A DNA stretch of 64,000 bases from Dechloromonas agitata is5. GTDB taxonomy: Bacteria > Pseudomonadota > Gammaproteobacteria > Burkholderiales > Rhodocyclaceae. The DNA is taken from contig NZ_KI912532.1 in assembly GCF_000519045.1 (NCBI RefSeq), forward strand, positions 1,860,001-1,924,000, read 5' to 3'. The notes beneath the pieces are model-generated. The model had not been told where the DNA came from and did not search any database. It saw only the letters and a list, made by a program, of their open reading frames with translations. Positions 24,942-35,460 of the stretch are shown piece by piece (within the stretch, counting starts at the first letter, position 1; each line of letters opens with the position of its first letter). The position numbers were made by a program, and so were the translations under genes.

Positions 24942-26984
24942 ATGTTTGCCAATTTCGCCCGACGCCCGATTGCCCAGCAGCTGATCATGGCGACGATTTC
25001 AGCGTTTGTCGTCGTCTTCGCTGCGCTGATCGTGGTCATGCAGCAGAAGGCGGAGAGCGCCGCCATCGCCGTCAGCGAGCGCAATCTGGAGCACGAGGCC
25101 AAGCTGATGGCCGGCATGCTCGACTCCATCTATCAGTCGGTCAAGATCCGGGGTGAAAACGAGGCCCAGTTTTTCCGCAAGTATCTGGGGGGTGAGCCGG
25201 AGGCCGGCGCCGGCATGGTCAAGACGGGTGACGTCGAGTTGCCGGTCATCCGGCTCGGCAACGAGGTCATCAACGGTAACGACCGCCACATCAAGGGTTT
25301 CCGCGATCTGACGGGGAGCGATGCTGCCTTCCTGATGGTGCGCGACAACAAGGTCTATCGCCTCGCCACGCTGCTCAAGGACAAGGATGGCAAGCCGATG
25401 AACGGCGTGCCGCTACCGGATGGCGATCCGGTCGCCAAGGCGCTGCTGGCCGGCCAGGACTACCAGGGACTGGCGATTCGGGGCGGCAAGTACAACTTCA
25501 GCACCGTCAAGTTCCTGCGTGGTGCCGATGGCAAGCCGTGGCTGGCCTTCTCGGTACGCATTTCCCTCGAGAACGAGTTGAAGCGCATACGCGAGCAGTT
25601 CGGTTCGCTCGTTTCCGGCAAGACCGGCTATGCCTACATCGCCCGCCCGACCGACGAGAAGGGCATCGGCGAGTTCGTCATGCATCCGAAATTCCAGGAG
25701 AAGCAGATCGGTGAGTTGGATGTCCCGGCCCAGACCAAGGACATCCTGCGCCAGGTGTTGCAGCAGAAGAACGGCGTCTTCCGCTATCCCTTCGCCGATG
25801 CTTCGGGTGTCATGCGCGACAAGATCGTCGTTGCCGCGACCTCGGCGACCTGGGGCTGGACGGTCGCTACCGGTAGCTGGCTGGATGAGTACCTCGAGGA
25901 AAGCCGGGAGATGCGCAACATGCTCATCCTGGCCTGCGTGGTGGCTGCATTGCTGCTGGCGTTCATCGTGTACGGGCTGATCAGCTCGCGCCTGCGGGCG
26001 CTGAAGCAGATGGTGGCCGATGTCGAGCGCATTGCCGCCGGCGACCTGCGGACCGTGATCCATGGTGCCGAAGCCGACAGTCGCAACGAGGTGCATGTCA
26101 TCGGCAACGCCTTCAACCACATGGCCCAGAGCATGCGCAACCTGGTGCAGGGCGTTGCCTCGACCTCCGCCCAGGTGGGCGTGGCGGCCGACGAGCTGCA
26201 GGCGGCGGCCCATGCCGCCCGCGAGTCCTCAGGCCAGGCCTCGACGTCGGCCTCCGGTATTGCCGCCTCGGTCGAGGAGTTGTCGGTCAGCATCACCCAT
26301 GTCGCCGACAATGCCAACCAGGCTGCCGAGATTTCGGAAGAGGCCAAGCAGGTCACCAGCACCGGGCGCGACGTGGTCTATCGGGCGATGAACGAACTGG
26401 AGCGCGTGGCGCAGGACATTACCGAGTCGGCCAGCTTGATCGAATCGCTGGGCGAGCGCTCGAAGCAGATTTCCAGCGTCGTCGGCGTCATTCGCGAGAT
26501 CGCCGACCAGACCAATCTGCTCGCCCTCAATGCGGCCATCGAGGCGGCACGCGCCGGCGAGCAGGGGCGCGGCTTTGCCGTGGTGGCCGACGAGGTGCGC
26601 AAGCTGGCCGAGCGTACTTCGTTGTCCACCCAGGAGATCGCCACCACCGTCTCGGCCATCCTCGACGAAACCGGCCGGGCGGTTTCCCGCATGCAGGATC
26701 TCAGCACCAACATGAGCGGCAGCGTGGACATGGCGCGACAGGCCGGTGATTCGCTGGAAACCATCGATCAGCGGGCGCAGCAGACGGTCGAAGTGGTGCA
26801 CGGCATCGCCGACAGCACCCGCGAACAGAGCAGCGCCAGCCAGGAGATCGCCCGCCTCGTCGAGAACATCGCGCAGGCCGCCGAAGGCAGCAACAGCCGG
26901 GCCGTCCGCAACAGCGAACGGGCCCAGGAATTGCAGCGGCTGGCAGCCGAGCTGCGGGCGCAACTGGCGCGCTTTACCACCTGA
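24942..26984 (+). CDS. Methyl-accepting chemotaxis protein with Cache sensor
   Basis: A 680-aa chemoreceptor. An N-terminal membrane helix (about 15-37) is followed by a periplasmic Cache-type domain of about 280 residues containing [15 protein letters not shown], a second helix ([20 protein letters not shown]), HAMP, and a cytoplasmic signalling domain with the hairpin tip [31 protein letters not shown] precedes the ATG. It would sense a small molecule and signal to CheA/CheW. The ligand is unknown. It is a single gene ending in a strong terminator. Confidence 0.92.
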   Translation: MFANFARRPIAQQLIMATISAFVVVFAALIVVMQQKAESAAIAVSERNLEHEAKLMAGMLDSIYQSVKIRGENEAQFFRKYLGGEPEAGAGMVKTGDVELPVIRLGNEVINGNDRHIKGFRDLTGSDAAFLMVRDNKVYRLATLLKDKDGKPMNGVPLPDGDPVAKALLAGQDYQGLAIRGGKYNFSTVKFLRGADGKPWLAFSVRISLENELKRIREQFGSLVSGKTGYAYIARPTDEKGIGEFVMHPKFQEKQIGELDVPAQTKDILRQVLQQKNGVFRYPFADASGVMRDKIVVAATSATWGWTVATGSWLDEYLEESREMRNMLILACVVAALLLAFIVYGLISSRLRALKQMVADVERIAAGDLRTVIHGAEADSRNEVHVIGNAFNHMAQSMRNLVQGVASTSAQVGVAADELQAAAHAARESSGQASTSASGIAASVEELSVSITHVADNANQAAEISEEAKQVTSTGRDVVYRAMNELERVAQDITESASLIESLGERSKQISSVVGVIREIADQTNLLALNAAIEAARAGEQGRGFAVVADEVRKLAERTSLSTQEIATTVSAILDETGRAVSRMQDLSTNMSGSVDMARQAGDSLETIDQRAQQTVEVVHGIADSTREQSSASQEIARLVENIAQAAEGSNSRAVRNSERAQELQRLAAELRAQLARFTT

Positions 26985-27021
26985 TCGCCCGCCAGGCGGT
27001 AAAATCAGCCTCTTCCCAACG

Positions 27022-27045
27022 CGGCGCCCTGCGGGGCGCCGTTTT
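27022..27045 (+). terminator. Terminator after the chemoreceptor gene
   Basis: CGGCGCCC (27022-27029) and GGGCGCCG (27034-27041) form a perfect stem with a TGCG loop, followed by TTTTC. It lies only 11 bp before the start of the next gene, which therefore needs a promoter close to or within the hairpin. Confidence 0.85.
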
Positions 27046-27056
27046 CATTGCCGACC

Positions 27057-28973
27057 ATGCCCTATCTCAAGCTCAACGATGCCTGCCTGGCCTATGGCCA
27101 CGTTCCCCTGCTCGACCATGCCGATTTCCAGCTCGATCCCGGTGAACGGGTTGCCCTGATCGGCCGTAACGGGACCGGCAAATCCTCGCTGCTCGCTGCT
27201 CTGGCGGCCGGCACCGGCAAGGGCCGGCTGGATGACGGCGAAGTCTGGGTGCAGCCCGGCATCCGGGTCGGCTACGTGCCGCAGGAGCCGCCCTTCGATC
27301 CGACGATGACTGTCTTTCAGGCGGTTGTCTCCGGCATGGGTGAAACCTCGGCCTTGCTCGCCGAATACCACGATATCTCGCATCACCTGGCCGAAGGGCA
27401 GGGTGACCACGATGCGCTGCTCAGCCGCATGGATACCTTGCAGCATGAGCTGGAGTCGCGCGGTGCCTGGGCCTACGAGGCTCAGGCCGAGCGGGTGATC
27501 GACCGTTTCGGGCTCGATCCGGAAGCCCGTGTCGGCGCCCTGTCCGGGGGCCAGAAAAAGCGCCTGGCGCTGGCCCAGGCCCTGGCCGTGGCGCCCGAGG
27601 TGCTGCTGCTCGACGAACCGACCAACCATCTCGACATCGCCGCCATCGAGTGGCTGGAAAACCTGCTGATCGAAACCGGCGTCACGCTGTTCTTCATTAC
27701 CCACGACCGTTCCTTCCTCGACCGCGTGTGTACCCGGATCGTCGAGCTTGATCGCGGCAAGCTGGCCAGTTTTCCGGGCAGCTTCGGCAAATACCAGGAG
27801 CGCAAGGAGGCCATGCTGCACGAGGAGTCGCTGGCCAATGCCCGCGCCGACAAGTTGCTCAAGGAAGAGGAAGTGTGGATCCGCAAGGGCGTCGAGGCCC
27901 GCCGGACGCGCGCCGTCTTCCGCGTCCAGCGTCTCGACAAGCTGCGCGCCGAGCGCCAGGCCCGGCGTGAGCGGCTGGGCAAGGTCAATCTGCAACTCGA
28001 TGCCGGCGACAAGAGCGGCAAACTGGTCGCCGAACTGGAGCACGTCAACAAGGCATTCGGCAACCGCCAGGTGGTGCGCGATTTCTCGGCCCGCATCCAG
28101 CGTGGCGACAAGATCGGCCTGATCGGCCCCAACGGCGCCGGCAAGACGACGCTGCTCCGCCTCATCCTCGGCGAACTGCAGCCGGATTCCGGCCAGGTGC
28201 GCCAGGGGACGAAGATGGAAATTGCCTACTTCGACCAGTTCCGTACCCAGCTCAATCCGGATTCGACCCTGGCCGATGTGATTTCGCCGGGTTCGGATTA
28301 CGTCGAGATCGGCGGCGCCCGCAAGCACGTCATCGGCTACCTGGAAGACTTCCTGTTCGCGCCGGAGCGGGCCCGTTCGCCGGTCAGCTCCCTGTCCGGT
28401 GGTGAGCGCAACCGCCTGCTGCTCGCCCGCCTGTTCGCCAAGCCGGCCAACGTGCTGGTACTCGACGAACCGACCAACGACCTCGATATCGAAACCCTCG
28501 AACTGCTCGAAGAGCTGCTGCAGAACTACGACGGCACGCTGTTCCTGGTCAGCCACGACCGAACTTTCCTCGATAACGTGGTGACGCAGACCATCGCCGC
28601 CGAGGGCGATGGCGTGTGGAAGGAATATGCCGGCGGTTACAGCGACTGGGCGGCCTACCGCGCCTCGCTGCCCAAGGAGCCGGCTACCCGCGTCAAGGCC
28701 GAGGCCAAACCAGCGGCCAAACCTGCCGAGGTGGCCAAGCCGAAGGCCGACAAGCTGTCGTGGAAGGAGCAGCGGGAACTCGAAGCGCTGCCCGGCAAGA
28801 TCGCCGACCTCGAAGCGGAACAGGCGCAACTGACGCAGCGCCTTGAAGATCCGGCCATCTACCAGACCGATCCGGTCGCCGCGCAGAAGGCGGCCGAGCG
28901 GCTGTCGGCCATTGACGACGAACTGATGGCGCTGCTTGAACGCTGGGAAGCGCTGGAGGCCCGCACCGGCTGA
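27057..28973 (+). CDS. uup: ABC-F ATPase (Uup-like)
   Basis: A 638-aa soluble ABC-F protein with two ATPase domains: Walker A GRNGTGKSS and GPNGAGKTT, signatures LSGGQKKRLALAQAL and LSGGERNRLLLARLF, Walker B LLLDEPTNHLD and LVLDEPTNDLD. A charged linker joins the domains and a C-terminal coiled coil begins near residue 545, as in Uup. The start is ATG 27057 (MPYLKLNDACLAYG); a TTG nine bases earlier is possible. ABC-F proteins act on ribosomes, and Uup also affects transposon excision and branched DNA. Confidence 0.9.
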   Translation: MPYLKLNDACLAYGHVPLLDHADFQLDPGERVALIGRNGTGKSSLLAALAAGTGKGRLDDGEVWVQPGIRVGYVPQEPPFDPTMTVFQAVVSGMGETSALLAEYHDISHHLAEGQGDHDALLSRMDTLQHELESRGAWAYEAQAERVIDRFGLDPEARVGALSGGQKKRLALAQALAVAPEVLLLDEPTNHLDIAAIEWLENLLIETGVTLFFITHDRSFLDRVCTRIVELDRGKLASFPGSFGKYQERKEAMLHEESLANARADKLLKEEEVWIRKGVEARRTRAVFRVQRLDKLRAERQARRERLGKVNLQLDAGDKSGKLVAELEHVNKAFGNRQVVRDFSARIQRGDKIGLIGPNGAGKTTLLRLILGELQPDSGQVRQGTKMEIAYFDQFRTQLNPDSTLADVISPGSDYVEIGGARKHVIGYLEDFLFAPERARSPVSSLSGGERNRLLLARLFAKPANVLVLDEPTNDLDIETLELLEELLQNYDGTLFLVSHDRTFLDNVVTQTIAAEGDGVWKEYAGGYSDWAAYRASLPKEPATRVKAEAKPAAKPAEVAKPKADKLSWKEQRELEALPGKIADLEAEQAQLTQRLEDPAIYQTDPVAAQKAAERLSAIDDELMALLERWEALEARTG

Positions 28974-29828
28974 TCAGGGCTCCTGGCCGTCGGCCTCGCG
29001 GGCTGGCATGGGGGTCAGGCCGAGGCGCTGGCGCACCGCTTCCGGCGTGATGTGCAGCAGTTCGCCGATCTCCGCGTAGTCATCGGGCAGGGCCGGGTCA
29101 TCCCAGTCGTGCGACGAATGGCGGGCCAGGCGGACGGCCAGTGCGACGTTCTTGACACGCGGCTGGTCGGCGTTGTCGTCGTCGATCAGGGTGCGCAGCA
29201 GTTCGGGCAGGTGCCAGACGCGGCAGAGTTCGCGCTGGATGTCGAGGAAAGTGAAGCCGAGCAACTGCTGCTGGGCATCGGCGCTGCGCATGCCTGGGTG
29301 GGTCTTGAGCTTTTCCTGCAGGGCCAGGCCGAGCTTGGGCGCCGAGCACCAGACGAGGATTTCCGCCAGATCGTGGAGCAGGGCGGCAATGCGCACTTCC
29401 TCCATGTTGATGTCGTGCCGCCAGATGGCCCATTCCTGGGCATAGTCGGCTGCCCGCTGCGCCCGCCGGATGACCTGCAGTACGCCGAGCAGGGCCTGCG
29501 GCCCGGCTTCCCTGACCTGGTCCTCGACGGTGAACAGTTCGGAAAAGCGGTGGAAGAAGGGCTCGATGCCGGCCATCATCACCGCGCTGGCGATGGTCGT
29601 GATGTCGCGTTGCAGCGCCCGGCCGCGCAGGGGCTGGATGTAGGCCAGCACGCGCACCGTCATGATCGGGTCCTGCAGAATCAGGTGGGCCAGTTCGCGG
29701 GCATCGACCCGGTCGAGGTCGGCCCGCATCTCGTCAAGCCGGCGTTTGGTGATGCGCAGCACGGGCAGCCCGTTGTTGCTGAATAACAGGGTCCAGGAAT
29801 CGATATCGGGCAGGGCGTGGTCGAGCAT
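28974..29828 (-). CDS. HDOD domain protein
   Basis: A 284-aa cytoplasmic protein with an HDOD domain in the first 200 residues (DPIMTVRVLAYIQP, then EEVRIAALLHDLAEILVWCSAP). HDOD proteins are regulatory relatives of HD phosphohydrolases lacking clear catalysis. The start MLDHALPDID at 29828 is the sensible N-terminus, though its ribosome site is weak. The gene is convergent with uup, its stop codon lying directly next to the uup stop. Confidence 0.78.
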   Translation of the reverse strand: MLDHALPDIDSWTLLFSNNGLPVLRITKRRLDEMRADLDRVDARELAHLILQDPIMTVRVLAYIQPLRGRALQRDITTIASAVMMAGIEPFFHRFSELFTVEDQVREAGPQALLGVLQVIRRAQRAADYAQEWAIWRHDINMEEVRIAALLHDLAEILVWCSAPKLGLALQEKLKTHPGMRSADAQQQLLGFTFLDIQRELCRVWHLPELLRTLIDDDNADQPRVKNVALAVRLARHSSHDWDDPALPDDYAEIGELLHITPEAVRQRLGLTPMPAREADGQEP

Positions 29829-29946
29829 GATCCGGAGGCCTTCGGGCGGGGTGGGTTTATGCGGCAGAGTGTAAGGGGGGCGGCAACGGCGGGCAAGCAC
29901 GGTAGCGTGCGATAATCGCTGCCGCCTCAACCATTCCCGTTTCGCC

Positions 29947-30588
29947 ATGCGCTACCAGATCGTCCCGGTTACCCCCTTCGAGCAGAACTGCACCGTCCTC
30001 TGGTGCGAAAAGACCCGTCAGGCGGCGGTGATCGACCCCGGTGGCGACATCGAGCGCATCCTGCGCCTGCTGGAGGACGAAAAACTGACCCTGGCCAGGA
30101 TACTCGTCACGCATGGCCACATCGACCACGCCGGCGGCGTGGCCGCCCTGGTCGAACGAACCGGCGTGCCGGTCGAAGGGCCGCACGAGGAAGATCGCTT
30201 CTGGATCGAGGGCATGCCGCAGCAGAGCAAGATGTTCGGCTTCCCCAATGTGCGCAGCTTCGAGCCGAGCCGCTGGCTGCAGGGTGGGGACAAGGTGCGC
30301 TTTGGTGAGGTTGAGCTCGATGTGCTGCATTGTCCGGGTCATACGCCGGGCCATGTCGTGTTCTTCCACGCCCCGAGCCGCCTGGCTCAGGTTGGCGACG
30401 TGCTGTTCCAGGGCTCGATCGGCCGCACCGATTTCCCGCGCGGCGACCACGCGACGCTGATCCGCTCGATCAAGGAACAGCTCTTTCCGCTCGGCGATGA
30501 TGTTGCCTTCATCCCCGGCCATGGCCCGATGTCGACCTTTGGCGAAGAGCGCCAGTACAACCCCTTCCTGTCGGGGCGTTTCGGCTGA
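29947..30588 (+). CDS. MBL-fold hydrolase (YcbL/GloB-like)
   Basis: A 213-aa metallo-beta-lactamase fold enzyme with the THGHIDHAGG metal motif, a second ligand region CPGHTPGHVVF and GSIGRTDFPRGD. It matches the short YcbL-type glyoxalase II-like hydrolases lacking the extra GloB C-terminal domain. Likely a thioester hydrolase with two metal ions. Divergent from the HDOD gene, convergent with the next HDOD gene with no spacer. Confidence 0.87.
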   Translation: MRYQIVPVTPFEQNCTVLWCEKTRQAAVIDPGGDIERILRLLEDEKLTLARILVTHGHIDHAGGVAALVERTGVPVEGPHEEDRFWIEGMPQQSKMFGFPNVRSFEPSRWLQGGDKVRFGEVELDVLHCPGHTPGHVVFFHAPSRLAQVGDVLFQGSIGRTDFPRGDHATLIRSIKEQLFPLGDDVAFIPGHGPMSTFGEERQYNPFLSGRFG

Positions 30589-31767
30589 TCAGCCGGCGGT
30601 GCAGATCCTGGCAGCCCAGCTGATCGCGGCCAGTTGGGCGTCGAGATAATTCACCGGATCGATACCCAGCTTGCCGAGCTGGCTGGCAGCGGCAGTCAGC
30701 TCACGCTTGTCGGCAGCATCGATCGCTGCCAGGGCCGGCCCGAATGGGCCGGTGCGCGTGCCCAGTGCCTGTTGCGCGATTTCCGGCAACGGTAACTGGT
30801 GCAGGATGTCTGCCATCGGCATGTTGAGCAGCGTGTCGAGCAGTGAGAACGTGCCGATCATGAAGGCCAGGTCGCCGACGTTTTCCCAGGCCGGGTCGAG
30901 TGACAGGTCAGGGGCGAGCAGTTCGAGCAGGCGGCCGCGCACAGCGGCCTTCTGTAGCAACGGCGTCGGATGCTGGCCGTTGTTCGGGTCGGAATAGACC
31001 AGCAATTGCAGCCAGCGCTGCAATTGCCGGCGGCCAAGCAGGTTGATCGCCTGGCCGAAGCTGGTGATCGGGCTGCGTGGCGCCATGGCTGCCGAATTGA
31101 CCAGGCGCAGCAGGCTATACGACAGCTTCGACTCCTCGCGGAAAATTTCTTCCAGTTCGTCGGTACTGGCATCGCCCTCGATCAGGCCGAGCAGCTTGAG
31201 CAGCTTGAGGCGCGTCATGTCGGCCTTGTGCTGGCCCGGGGTGCGGGCCAGCAGGTATTCGCCGGTGGTCAGTGTGCAGGCATTGGTCAGCGCCCAGTCA
31301 CGGTCGCTCTGGGTGTGTGGTGCAGTGATGGCGACGATGGTGCGGCTGGCCATGCCGAGCAGCGTATAGGGCGGCAGGCTGCGGGCGTGGCTGGCGGTCA
31401 GCATCAGGTAATCCCAGGTGCCGCTGGCCGGCAGCTTGGCGCCCGGGCTGCTGGCCAGGGCGAGCTTCTGTCGGGCCTGGCGCAGGCTGCCTTCGAGGGC
31501 GGCCAGGGCTTCCTTTTCGGCTTCCGGCACATCGTCCGGAAAGACGATGACGGCGCGCTCCCCCAGGCTCTGCAGGGATGGAGAGTAGCTGCCGGCGGGC
31601 AGGAACCAGGTAAGGCGGTGATCGAAGGTATCGAGTTGCGGTGTGCCGGCCAGGTGCGCCAGTTGCTCCGGGCTATGGGTGCCGGTCGGCAATTCGACAT
31701 TGAAGGCTGACCAGGCGTCATCCGGCCCCAGCATGGGGTGGACGAAGGCGTAGACAGTTTCGGTCAT
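30589..31767 (-). CDS. HDOD domain signalling protein (EAL-like N-terminus, degenerate)
   Basis: A 392-aa protein of the YuxH type. The first 190 residues lack the EAL catalytic motif but end in ANACTLTTGEYLLARTPG-like sequence resembling the tail of an EAL-related domain. The HDOD domain runs from about residue 205 (REESKLSYSLLRLVNSAA, SFGQAINLLGRRQLQRWL). It probably binds a partner or a nucleotide rather than cleaving cyclic di-GMP. Confidence 0.75.
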   Translation of the reverse strand: MTETVYAFVHPMLGPDDAWSAFNVELPTGTHSPEQLAHLAGTPQLDTFDHRLTWFLPAGSYSPSLQSLGERAVIVFPDDVPEAEKEALAALEGSLRQARQKLALASSPGAKLPASGTWDYLMLTASHARSLPPYTLLGMASRTIVAITAPHTQSDRDWALTNACTLTTGEYLLARTPGQHKADMTRLKLLKLLGLIEGDASTDELEEIFREESKLSYSLLRLVNSAAMAPRSPITSFGQAINLLGRRQLQRWLQLLVYSDPNNGQHPTPLLQKAAVRGRLLELLAPDLSLDPAWENVGDLAFMIGTFSLLDTLLNMPMADILHQLPLPEIAQQALGTRTGPFGPALAAIDAADKRELTAAASQLGKLGIDPVNYLDAQLAAISWAARICTAG

Positions 31768-31900
31768 GGCGTGATCTCAGGGTAAGTCGTTATTTTTGGC
31801 AATGTTATCAAACTTGAGAGTCGTCGTCTTCGTGCGGCGACAAAATGTTTCCAAAGAACCGGGTGCGTGACCCGAAAAGGCAGCCCTTTATAATTCCGCC

Positions 31901-32518
31901 ATGGTTCCACATTACTGGCCGCAGGCCGCCGAGGCCCTGGCTGGCCGCGATCCGCAGATGGCTGAACTGGTTGCCCGCTATCCCGGTGTTTCGCTGGTTT
32001 CGCGGGGCGACCCCTTTGGTACGCTGGCGCGCTCCATCGTCGGCCAGCAGATTTCGGTGAAGGCCGCCGATGCGGTATGGGCGCGCCTGGTCGCCGTGCT
32101 GGGCGAGGTTGCGCCGGGGCGCGTCGCCGAACTCGGGCTAGCGGGATTGGCCGGATGCGGGCTTTCCCAACGCAAGATCGAATACCTGAACGACCTGGCC
32201 CGGCATTTCCTGAACGGCCAGCTGCAGCCGGTGGCCTGGTCGCATCTCGACGACGATGCGATCATCGCTGAACTGGTCGCCGTGCGGGGCATCGGCCGCT
32301 GGACGGCAGAGATGTTCCTGATCTTCAACCTGATGCGGCCGGATGTCTATCCGCTCGACGACATCGGCCTGCAGCGCGCCGTCTTCCTGCGCTATTTCAA
32401 CGGCGAGAAGCAACCGCGCCGGGTGCTGGCCGAAATCGGCGAGCGCTGGCGCCCCTGGCGCTCGGTGGCGACCTGGTATTTGTGGCGCAGCCTCGATCCG
32501 GTGCCGGTCGAGTATTGA
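31901..32518 (+). CDS. alkA: DNA-3-methyladenine glycosylase II
   Basis: A 205-aa HhH-GPD glycosylase. The helix-hairpin-helix is in [16 protein letters not shown] and the catalytic Asp in [27 protein letters not shown] is the usual conserved N-terminal helix. It is shorter than E. coli AlkA, lacking that N-terminal domain, like many compact bacterial forms. It removes alkylated purines from DNA. It precedes accA by 59 bp on the same strand. Confidence 0.88.
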   Translation: MVPHYWPQAAEALAGRDPQMAELVARYPGVSLVSRGDPFGTLARSIVGQQISVKAADAVWARLVAVLGEVAPGRVAELGLAGLAGCGLSQRKIEYLNDLARHFLNGQLQPVAWSHLDDDAIIAELVAVRGIGRWTAEMFLIFNLMRPDVYPLDDIGLQRAVFLRYFNGEKQPRRVLAEIGERWRPWRSVATWYLWRSLDPVPVEY

Positions 32519-32577
32519 CCGGATGGCGTAACGGCCTTTGGGGTAAAATGCGCCCCAACTTTGAAAACGAGCAGTCC

Positions 32578-33546
32578 ATGAAAACAAGTTTCCTCGACTT
32601 CGAGCAATCCATTGCCGACCTTGAAGCCAAGATCGAAGAACTGCGCTTCGTGCAGGATGATTCCGCCGTCGACATCTCGGAAGAGATCGAACGCTTGGAA
32701 AAGAAAAGCGGCCAGCTGACCAAGGACATCTACGCCAAGCTGACGCCGTGGCAGATTTCGCAGGTCGCACGCCATCCGCAGCGCCCGTATACGCTGGATT
32801 ACGTGCAGCACATCTTCACCGATTTCGAAGAACTGCACGGCGACCGCGCCTTTGCCGACGATCATGCCATCGTCGGTGGCCTGGCCCGCTTCAACGGCCA
32901 GCCGGTGATGGTCATCGGTCACCAGAAGGGGCGCGATACCAAGGAAAAGATCTACCGCAACTTCGGCATGCCGCGCCCCGAAGGCTATCGCAAGGCGCTG
33001 CGCCTGATGAAGCTGGCCGAGAAATTCGGCATCCCGGTGATGACCTTCGTCGACACGCCGGGCGCCTATCCCGGCATCGACGCCGAGGAGCGTGGCCAGT
33101 CCGAGGCCATTGGCCGCAACCTGTACGTAATGGCCGAGCTGAAGGTGCCGGTCATCGTCACCATCATCGGTGAGGGCGGTTCCGGCGGCGCGCTGGCCAT
33201 CGCCGTCGGTGACACCGTGCAGATGCTGCAGTATTCGACCTATTCGGTCATCTCGCCGGAAGGCTGCGCTTCCATCCTCTGGAAGAGCGCCGAGAAGGCG
33301 CCGGAAGCCGCCGAAACCATGGGTATCACGGCGCATCGCCTGAAAACCCTGGGCCTGGTCGACAAGGTGGTGAGCGAGCCGCTCGGCGGCGCCCATCGCG
33401 ATCACGTCGCCATGGCACAAAATCTCAAGAAGGCCCTGCAGGAAGCCCTCAAGCAGCTCTCCGGGCTGTCCACCAGCGAACTGCTGGCGGCCCGCTACGA
33501 GCGGCTGATGAGCTATGGCCGCTACAAGGAACAGCCGGTCAAGTGA
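32578..33546 (+). CDS. accA: Acetyl-CoA carboxylase carboxyltransferase alpha subunit
   Basis: A 322-aa AccA starting [20 protein letters not shown]. It has the coiled N-terminal helix, [18 protein letters not shown], and the crotonase-like core with [17 protein letters not shown] and [15 protein letters not shown]. Length matches the family. With AccD it transfers carboxyl groups from carboxybiotin to acetyl-CoA, the first step of fatty acid synthesis. An upstream in-frame ATG at 32482 is unlikely to be used. Confidence 0.95.
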   Translation: MKTSFLDFEQSIADLEAKIEELRFVQDDSAVDISEEIERLEKKSGQLTKDIYAKLTPWQISQVARHPQRPYTLDYVQHIFTDFEELHGDRAFADDHAIVGGLARFNGQPVMVIGHQKGRDTKEKIYRNFGMPRPEGYRKALRLMKLAEKFGIPVMTFVDTPGAYPGIDAEERGQSEAIGRNLYVMAELKVPVIVTIIGEGGSGGALAIAVGDTVQMLQYSTYSVISPEGCASILWKSAEKAPEAAETMGITAHRLKTLGLVDKVVSEPLGGAHRDHVAMAQNLKKALQEALKQLSGLSTSELLAARYERLMSYGRYKEQPVK

Positions 33547-34486
33547 CCTGCCGGCGCGGGTCGGCGCCTTTCTCGCCGCCCGCATTGGGCCCTCGGACAC
33601 CTTGTCCGTCGGTCTTTCGGGCGGCTGCGATTCCGTCGTTCTGCTCCATGTCCTCTGCGCCCTCGATCTGATCGACCGTCTGCAGGCGATCCACGTCCAC
33701 CACGGCCTGTCGCCCAACGCCGATGCCTGGGCCAATTTCTGCACGGATTACTGCCGCCGTCTCGGCGTGCCGCTCGTCCTGCGGCCAGTCGTCGTCGATA
33801 CCGACAGCGGCAGTGGCCTCGAGGCAGCAGCGCGCGCGGCGCGTTACCAGGTCTTTGCCGAAGTGGCGGGCGACATCCTGCTGCTGGCCCATCATCGTGG
33901 TGACCAGGCCGAGACGGTGCTCTTCAACCTGCTCCGGGGTGCCGGTGTCACCGGAGCAGCCGGCATGCCGCTCGAACGGCGTTTCGGCGAGAAGCGCCTG
34001 CTACGGCCATTGCTTGGTGTGGCACGGGGCGAGATCGAAGTGTATGCCCGCCAGGCAGGGTTGGACTGGGTCGAAGATGAAAGCAACCGGGATATCGGCC
34101 TGACCCGCAACTACCTGCGTCACGAAGCGTTGGTCGCGCTGGGGCAGCGCTTTCCGGCAGCCGAAGCGGCGCTTGCCCAGGCGGCCGGCCATTTCGCCGA
34201 GGCCGGGGCATTGCTTGATGAACTGGCTGCGCTTGACTGGCAACGGGCGAGCGACGGCGATGGCGCGGCAATGTCGGCCCTGCGTCAGCTTTCCTTGCCC
34301 CGTCTGAAGAACCTGCTGCGCTACCGCCTGCGTGCGCTCGGCTGGCAGGTTCCGGTTGCCAGCCGGCTGGAGGAGTTCGCCCACCAACTGTTGACCGCTG
34401 CTCCCGACCGGCACCCGGAATTGCAGTTGCCGGACGGCCGGATGGTCGTTGCCCAGCGTTGCCTGCGCTGGTGTCCGGGAAAATAA
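33515..34486 (+). CDS. tilS: tRNA(Ile)-lysidine synthetase
   Basis: A 323-aa TilS. The ATP-binding loop is [11 protein letters not shown], followed by [34 protein letters not shown] and a typical EDESNRD-like segment ([18 protein letters not shown]). The ATG at 33515 lies inside accA, giving a 32-bp overlap; a shorter start cannot be excluded. TilS makes lysidine at position 34 of tRNA-Ile(CAU). The accA-tilS order is common in betaproteobacteria. Confidence 0.92.
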   Translation: MAATRNSRSSDLPARVGAFLAARIGPSDTLSVGLSGGCDSVVLLHVLCALDLIDRLQAIHVHHGLSPNADAWANFCTDYCRRLGVPLVLRPVVVDTDSGSGLEAAARAARYQVFAEVAGDILLLAHHRGDQAETVLFNLLRGAGVTGAAGMPLERRFGEKRLLRPLLGVARGEIEVYARQAGLDWVEDESNRDIGLTRNYLRHEALVALGQRFPAAEAALAQAAGHFAEAGALLDELAALDWQRASDGDGAAMSALRQLSLPRLKNLLRYRLRALGWQVPVASRLEEFAHQLLTAAPDRHPELQLPDGRMVVAQRCLRWCPGK

Positions 34487-34564
34487 CATTCTGTTACCAA
34501 GCGCCTTTCCGGCGCGAATCCCCATCAGTTACAATCGAGAAATTACTTTTTTCATATACAGGCC

Positions 34565-35443
34565 ATGATTACAGGATCCATTGTCGCCATCGTCACTCCC
34601 ATGCAGGAAGATGGCAGCCTCGACCTGAATTCCTTCCGCAAGCTGCTCGACTGGCACGTGCAGGAAGGCACCGACGCGGTCGTCGTCGTCGGAACGACCG
34701 GCGAATCGCCGACGGTCAATGTCGAGGAGCATTGCGAACTGATCAAGGTCGCCGTCGAGCACGTCGCCGGCCGTATCCCGGTGATCGCCGGTACCGGCGG
34801 CAACTCCACCGCCGAAGCCATCGAGCTGACCGAATTCGCCAAGAAGGCCGGCGCCGACATGTCGCTGTCCGTCGTGCCCTACTACAACCGGCCGACCCAG
34901 GAAGGCATGTATCGCCACTTCAAGGCCATTGCCGAAGCGGTCGAACTGCCCATCCTGCTCTACAACGTGCCGGGCCGCACCGTGGCCGACATGTCCAACG
35001 ACACCATCCTCCGCCTGGCCCAGGTGCCGGGCATCGTCGGCGTCAAGGATGCGACCGGCAACCTGGATCGTGCCTGCGACCTGATCGCTCGGGCACCGAA
35101 GGATTTCGGCCTGTACACCGGGGACGACATGACGGCCGTGGCGACCATCGCCCTCGGCTTCCATGGCGATATTTCGGTGACGGCCAACGTCGCGCCCCGC
35201 CTGATGCACGAGATGTGCGTCGCTGCTCGCCATGGCGACATGGCCAAGGCCCGCGAAATCCACTTCAAGCTGGTTGGCCTGCATCGCGACCTGTTCTGCG
35301 AAGCCAACCCGATTCCGGTCAAGTGGGCGGTGCACCAGCTCGGCCTGACGCCGAACGGCATCCGCCTGCCGCTGACCACCCTGTCCGAGGCCAGCCAGCC
35401 TCGCGTCCTGGCTGCTCTGCGCCAGGCCGGCCTGATCGCTTGA
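34565..35443 (+). CDS. dapA: 4-hydroxy-tetrahydrodipicolinate synthase
   Basis: A 292-aa TIM-barrel Dap[10 protein letters not shown] binds pyruvate/substrate, the tyrosine is in [11 protein letters not shown], and the Schiff-base lysine is in [10 protein letters not shown]. It condenses pyruvate and aspartate semialdehyde for lysine and peptidoglycan precursors. Its stop overlaps a start codon (TGATG) for the downstream lipoprotein frame, the usual dapA-bamC arrangement. Confidence 0.95.
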   Translation: MITGSIVAIVTPMQEDGSLDLNSFRKLLDWHVQEGTDAVVVVGTTGESPTVNVEEHCELIKVAVEHVAGRIPVIAGTGGNSTAEAIELTEFAKKAGADMSLSVVPYYNRPTQEGMYRHFKAIAEAVELPILLYNVPGRTVADMSNDTILRLAQVPGIVGVKDATGNLDRACDLIARAPKDFGLYTGDDMTAVATIALGFHGDISVTANVAPRLMHEMCVAARHGDMAKAREIHFKLVGLHRDLFCEANPIPVKWAVHQLGLTPNGIRLPLTTLSEASQPRVLAALRQAGLIA

Positions 35444-35460
35444 TGCGGAGTAACAGCAAC

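Noticed and set aside
27045-28829. A 594-codon minus-strand frame opposite uup
   Set aside because: It mirrors the codon bias of uup, which has all ABC-F motifs.
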